Made by a program: the position numbers and the translations under genes
Part shown: in pieces, positions 59,196 to 64,000 of the stretch
Layout of the letters: every line of letters starts with the position of its first letter
Position numbering within the stretch: the first letter of the stretch is position 1
The notes under the pieces: model-generated
Database searches by the model: none
Told to the model about the DNA's origin: nothing
The model's input: the letters and a program-made list of their open reading frames with translations, nothing else
Source of the DNA: Deinococcus gobiensis I-0
Lineage (GTDB): Bacteria > Deinococcota > Deinococci > Deinococcales > Deinococcaceae
NCBI RefSeq assembly: GCF_000252445.1
Contig: NC_017790.1
Coordinates: 363,001-427,000, forward strand
Length of the DNA: 64,000 nt
Direction of reading: 5' to 3'

Positions 59196-60404
59196 CTACA
59201 GCAGGATCACGTCCACCTCGTCCCCGGCCTCCACCTTCTGGCCCTCGGGCACGATGACCAGGGCGTCGGCGTCGCTCAGGGACCGCAGCACGCCGCTGCC
59301 CTGCTGGCCGTAGTCGCTGACCTGCCCCCCGGTGATGGTCGCGCGCCAGAAGGCGGTCTTGTCGCTCAGGGTCCGGAAGGGCGTCGCGGCGCGCAGGTGC
59401 AGGGTCTGCACCGGCTGGCCGGTCAGCGCCGGGCGCACGATGACGTGAAAGACCACGAGGCTGCTCACCGGGTTGCCCGGCAGGCCGAAGACCGGCAGGC
59501 CCTTCCAGCCGCCGAGCAGGGCGGGGCCGCCGGGGCGCATCCGCACCTTCCAGAAGGACACCCGGCCCTGGTCGATGAGCAGGTCGCGCATGAAGTCGTA
59601 CTTGCCCATGCTGACGCCGCCACTGGTGAGGAGCACGTCGGCGCCGCCCGCGCGCGCGATGGCGTCCTCCAGGGCCTCGGGGCGGTCGGGGGCGTGGCCC
59701 AGCGGCACGACCTCGCAGCCGGCCTCGCGCAACATGGCGCCCAGGCCCACGCTGTTGGAGTCGTACACCTGCCCGGCGCGCAGCGGGGTGCCGGGGGCGA
59801 CCACCTCGTCGCCGGTCGAGAGCAGGGCCACGCGCAGCCGCCGCCTGACCCGCACCTCGGCGTGGCCCAGCGCGGTCGCCAGCGCCAGCCGGGGCGAGGT
59901 CAGCGGCAGCCCGGCGCGCATGACCACCTCGCCCGCGCGGAAGTCGCCGCCCTCGGCGCGCACGTCGCCGGGGCTGGCGGCGCGCAGCAGCTCCACGGCG
60001 TCCAGCCCCTGGTCACGCAACTGCTCGACCGGGCAGATGGCGTCGGTGCCGCGCGCCATCGGGGCGCCGGTGTAGATCCGCACGCACTCGCCCGGACCGA
60101 CCTCGCCCGTGAACGGCTCGCCTGCCCGGCTCTCGCCCACGACCTTCAGGAGCACGGGCGTGTCGGGGCCGGCCCCCCGCGTGTCGGCCTCGCGGCAGGC
60201 GATGCCGTCCAGCGCGCTCTCGGTGGCCGAGGGGTGGCTGACCAGGGCGGCGAGGTCCCCGGCCAGCACCCGGCCCAGGGCCTGGGCGACCGCGACCGTC
60301 TCGGTGCCGGGGTCGGGCAGCAGCGCCGCGAGCATGGCGCGCGCCTCCTCGACACTGACATGCATGGGAAAAGCCGGTGGGGTAGAGGAGGTGGGCAGGG
60401 GCAT
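59196..60404 (-). CDS. moeA: Molybdopterin molybdenumtransferase
   Basis: Inserts molybdate into adenylylated molybdopterin to form Moco. 402 residues from ATG 60404, which lies 7 nt after TATGCT (60412-60417); ATG 60365 (MHVSVEEARAM) is an alternative. Signatures: SHPSATESALDGIACREADT (here SALDG where most MoeA have SAMDG), GAPMARGTDAICPVEQ, VALLSTGDEVVAPGTPLRAG, the MoCF motif VLLTSGGVSMGKYDFMRDLL and GLPVFGLPGNPVSSLVVFHV. The C-terminal domain IV begins about residue 320. No other moa/mob genes are close. Head-to-head with the SlyD-like gene. Confidence 0.93.
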   Translation of the reverse strand: MPLPTSSTPPAFPMHVSVEEARAMLAALLPDPGTETVAVAQALGRVLAGDLAALVSHPSATESALDGIACREADTRGAGPDTPVLLKVVGESRAGEPFTGEVGPGECVRIYTGAPMARGTDAICPVEQLRDQGLDAVELLRAASPGDVRAEGGDFRAGEVVMRAGLPLTSPRLALATALGHAEVRVRRRLRVALLSTGDEVVAPGTPLRAGQVYDSNSVGLGAMLREAGCEVVPLGHAPDRPEALEDAIARAGGADVLLTSGGVSMGKYDFMRDLLIDQGRVSFWKVRMRPGGPALLGGWKGLPVFGLPGNPVSSLVVFHVIVRPALTGQPVQTLHLRAATPFRTLSDKTAFWRATITGGQVSDYGQQGSGVLRSLSDADALVIVPEGQKVEAGDEVDVILL

Positions 60405-60510
60405 GAGGGCCAGCATAAAGGCCACGGTCCCTGCCCCAGGGAAGGCGCTTGCTAGACTGGGGAGCGCAGAGCCCCGGGCCGAGGGAGGCCCGGAGCAGGG
60501 AGGACCACCT

Positions 60511-60987
60511 ATGAACATCGCCCAGAACAAAGTCGTCGAACTCGAATACAAGCTCACGGTAGACGGCGAGGTCATCGACCAGAGCGAACCGGGTGAGCCG
60601 TTGGTGTACCTCCAGGGCCACAACAACATCATTCCGGGGCTGGAGCGGGCGCTGGAAGGCAAGCAGACCGGCGACAGCCTCCAGGTCACCGTGCAGCCCG
60701 AAGACGGCTACGGCGTGCGCGACGAGGACGCCATCGAGGACCTGGAGCGCTCGGACTTCGAGGACGATATCGAAGTCGGCGCGACCTACTACGCGCAGGC
60801 CGAGGACGGCAGCGTACTGCCCTTCACGGTGCTGGCCATCGACGGCGACACCGTGCAGGTGGACTTCAACCCCCCGCTGGCGGGCGAGGTCCTGAACTTC
60901 GACGTGAAGGTCCTGAACGTGCGCGACGCGACCGCCGAGGAGCTGGAGCACGGCCACGCCCACACCGAAGGGATGCACGACCACTAA
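60511..60987 (+). CDS. SlyD-like FKBP-type peptidyl-prolyl isomerase
   Basis: A 158-residue folding helper. The FKBP domain is interrupted by an IF (insert-in-flap) chaperone domain: [40 protein letters not shown] (FKBP signature), [20 protein letters not shown] (start of the IF domain) and [20 protein letters not shown]. The His-rich tail [12 protein letters not shown] can bind nickel or zinc as in SlyD. ATG 60511 follows GGGAGGACC by 6-7 nt. Likely cytoplasmic, helping metallocentre assembly or general folding. A hairpin ends the unit at 61005. Confidence 0.9.
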   Translation: MNIAQNKVVELEYKLTVDGEVIDQSEPGEPLVYLQGHNNIIPGLERALEGKQTGDSLQVTVQPEDGYGVRDEDAIEDLERSDFEDDIEVGATYYAQAEDGSVLPFTVLAIDGDTVQVDFNPPLAGEVLNFDVKVLNVRDATAEELEHGHAHTEGMHDH

Positions 60988-61004
60988 ACATTCCGGAGCA
61001 GGAC

Positions 61005-61048
61005 GCGGGAAGCGTGGGCCGGCTGGCCCGCCGCTTCCCGCCTTTCCT
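61005..61048 (+). terminator. Hairpin terminator after the SlyD-like gene
   Basis: GCGGGAAGCG (61005-61014) pairs with CGCTTCCCGC (61032-61041), with an inner GGGCC/GGCCC stem, followed by CTTTCCTT. Confidence 0.7.
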
Positions 61049-61118
61049 TGAAGGGCGGGCGCGGAAAGACCGGGGCAGCGCAGGAAGCCGGCCGCGCCGT
61101 ACTACACTGGGGAGCGAG

Positions 61119-63180
<2,062 letters not shown>

Positions 63181-63296
63181 GGGTCCGGGCAAGGGGCCGC
63201 GCGGATTCTCACCTGCGGCGCATCCATCCCGGCGCGCGCCGGGGCTAGACTCGGGGGCAAAGTGGCGCCCGCGCCCGTCCCCCTGGAGGTCCACCC

Positions 63297-63614
63297 ATGC
63301 CCAATCTCGGTCCCGGAGAAATTCTCGTCATTCTGATAGTCGCGCTGCTGGTGTTCGGGCCGCGCAAACTGCCGGACCTGGGCAAGAGCCTGGGCGGCGC
63401 GCTGCGCGAGTTCCGCCGCAGCACCCAGGGCCTCAAGGAAGACTTCGACGGCGCGATGCGCGAGTCGCCCGCCCCGGCCCAGGCCCAGACGGCCCAGCCG
63501 GTCACCCAGGTCATCGCCGCCCAGCCCCAGGTGGTCACGGCGCAGGCCGTCACCCCCCAGGCCGCCGCTCCCCAGCCCCAGGCCACGCCGACCGCCGAAC
63601 CCCGCCAGGGCTGA
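63297..63614 (+). CDS. tatA: Twin-arginine translocase subunit TatA
   Basis: Pore-forming subunit of the Tat export system, 105 residues. The short N-terminus and single helix GPGEILVILIVALLVFGPRK, the FGPRKLPDLGKSLGGALREF hinge and amphipathic helix, and the charged KEDFDG are classic TatA/E features; the Gln/Glu-free start and length favour TatA over TatB. The tail after residue 55 is an Ala/Gln/Pro/Thr-rich disordered stretch, longer than in most TatA. ATG 63297 has TGGAGG 6-8 nt upstream. tatC is not seen inside the window; a strong hairpin follows. Confidence 0.9.
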   Translation: MPNLGPGEILVILIVALLVFGPRKLPDLGKSLGGALREFRRSTQGLKEDFDGAMRESPAPAQAQTAQPVTQVIAAQPQVVTAQAVTPQAAAPQPQATPTAEPRQG

Positions 63615-63634
63615 AGACTTCCCGCTGCCCCCGG

Positions 63635-63671
63635 CCGCCCCCGCTTGTAAGCACGCTGCAAGCGGGGGCGG
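63635..63671 (+). terminator. Hairpin after tatA
   Basis: A perfect 13-bp stem (63635-63647 with 63659-63671) and an 11-nt loop. Its last base adjoins the TATAAC promoter element of the next unit, so termination and initiation are packed together. Confidence 0.7.
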
Positions 63672-63685
63672 TTATAACAGAGGAG

Positions 63686-63736
63686 ATGGTGTCTCCTGCC
63701 TCCTCCTGCCCGCCGGGCCGACCGGACCACGCGTGA
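63686..63736 (+). CDS. 16-codon leader ORF
   Basis: TATAAC (63673-63678) lies 7 nt before ATG 63686, a leaderless start. The peptide MVSPASSCPPGRPDHA ends in TGA at 63734-63736, overlapping the GTG start of the next gene (GTGA). It is most likely a translated leader that delivers ribosomes to the membrane-protein gene. The AGAGGAG before the ATG could act as a ribosome site instead. Confidence 0.35.
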   Translation: MVSPASSCPPGRPDHA

Positions 63737-64000
63737 ATACCGCCCTGCTGGTGGCCCTGTTCGTGGTCACGCTGCTGCTGCTCGTCCGTATGTCCGAGCG
63801 TGCCCTGAGCGCCGTGCTGGCCGTGACAGGCGCGGTTCTGGTGCTGTTCCTGGCCGCCGTGAACCTGGGCGCGACCCAGGGGGACCTGCTGGCCCGCCTG
63901 GCGCGCACCCAGGGCCTTCTGGTCGTGGTGGTCACGCTGCTGGGGGGCGCGGCCTTCACGCTCGGCGCGCCGCAGCTGCCCCGGCTGCGCACGGGTGGGC
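63733..64000 (+). CDS. Membrane protein (partial, runs off the window)
   Basis: GTG 63733 opens a frame that is still open at the window end. The 89 visible residues contain three hydrophobic helices: NTALLVALFVVTLLLLVRMS, AVLAVTGAVLVLFLAAVNLG and GLLVVVVTLLGGAAFTLGAP, with short polar loops (ERALS, DLLARLARTQ). No motif allows a family call. It starts within the stop of the 16-codon leader ORF and is not preceded by its own clear ribosome site. Confidence 0.6.
   Translation, partial: MNTALLVALFVVTLLLLVRMSERALSAVLAVTGAVLVLFLAAVNLGATQGDLLARLARTQGLLVVVVTLLGGAAFTLGAPQLPRLRTGG

Overview
The window looks like a chromosomal segment of a Deinococcus species. It is GC-rich (about 70% by eye) and carries several lineage markers: ddrB with a perfect radiation/desiccation response motif, a FrnE-type oxidoreductase with the second C-terminal CX4C motif, a bacterial topoisomerase IB, and an RqkA-like kinase with a PQQ-type beta-propeller. 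Many genes also have a -10 element (TAnnnT) placed 6-7 nt before the start codon, the leaderless layout common in this genus. No insertion sequence, CRISPR array, rRNA or replication origin was seen.

Layout, left to right. 0-3 kb: partial branched-chain amino-acid binding protein, ddrB, a MazG-like pyrophosphohydrolase diverging from a small gene, and a 350-bp gap with hairpins and a tRNA-like arm. 3-5.3 kb: pseudouridine catabolism (HTH-PsuK fusion, PsuG). 5.4-9.4 kb: dicarboxylate symporter divergent from a CitA/DcuS-type two-component pair. 9.5-12.1 kb: lpdA and a CobW-family GTPase with a Fur/Zur-like dyad. 12.1-16.6 kb: tRNA-Glu with promoter and terminator, a RIO kinase, an alpha/beta hydrolase with an altered nucleophile elbow, a renalase-like flavoprotein and a CitE-like lyase. 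16.8-31 kb, nearly all minus strand: ferredoxin, epoxide-hydrolase-like protein, adenine deaminase, MarR/DHA2 efflux pair, Zn-ribbon HEPN-like protein, C39-like peptidase, esterase, nucleotidyltransferase, acyl-CoA ligase and a large DUF11-type lipoprotein. 31-35.7 kb: ruvX, enoyl-CoA hydratase, dnaG, a small gene and frnE.

35.7-37.6 kb is the one clear foreign patch: a decayed minus-strand reading frame followed by an AT-rich gene for an AlbA_2/Schlafen-like protein with a GHKL ATPase-like domain, next to carB. 37.6-44.5 kb: carB, two paralogous membrane proteins, an aminotransferase and a small secreted protein. 44.6-51.5 kb: an arginine operon (argG, four GNAT acetyltransferases, argH, a HIT protein, two more GNATs, then a short-form argA) behind a promoter with palindromes resembling ARG boxes. 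51.5-57.2 kb: a large secreted protein, carA (far from carB), a small secreted protein, ung and topIB. 57.3-64 kb: PII-amtB, moeA, a SlyD-like isomerase, the RqkA-like kinase broken by one extra G, tatA and the start of a membrane protein preceded by a 16-codon leader ORF.

Working together: arginine supply (argG, argH, argA, and carA/carB through carbamoyl phosphate) and ammonium control (PII/AmtB) form the nitrogen theme. ddrB, the kinase, ung, topIB, ruvX, dnaG and frnE form a DNA-maintenance and stress theme. The best leads are the frameshifted kinase, the AT-rich AlbA_2 gene beside a decayed gene, the GNAT array inside the arginine operon, several mini-ORFs tied to downstream genes by 4-nt overlaps, and a tRNA-like element at 2.9 kb.
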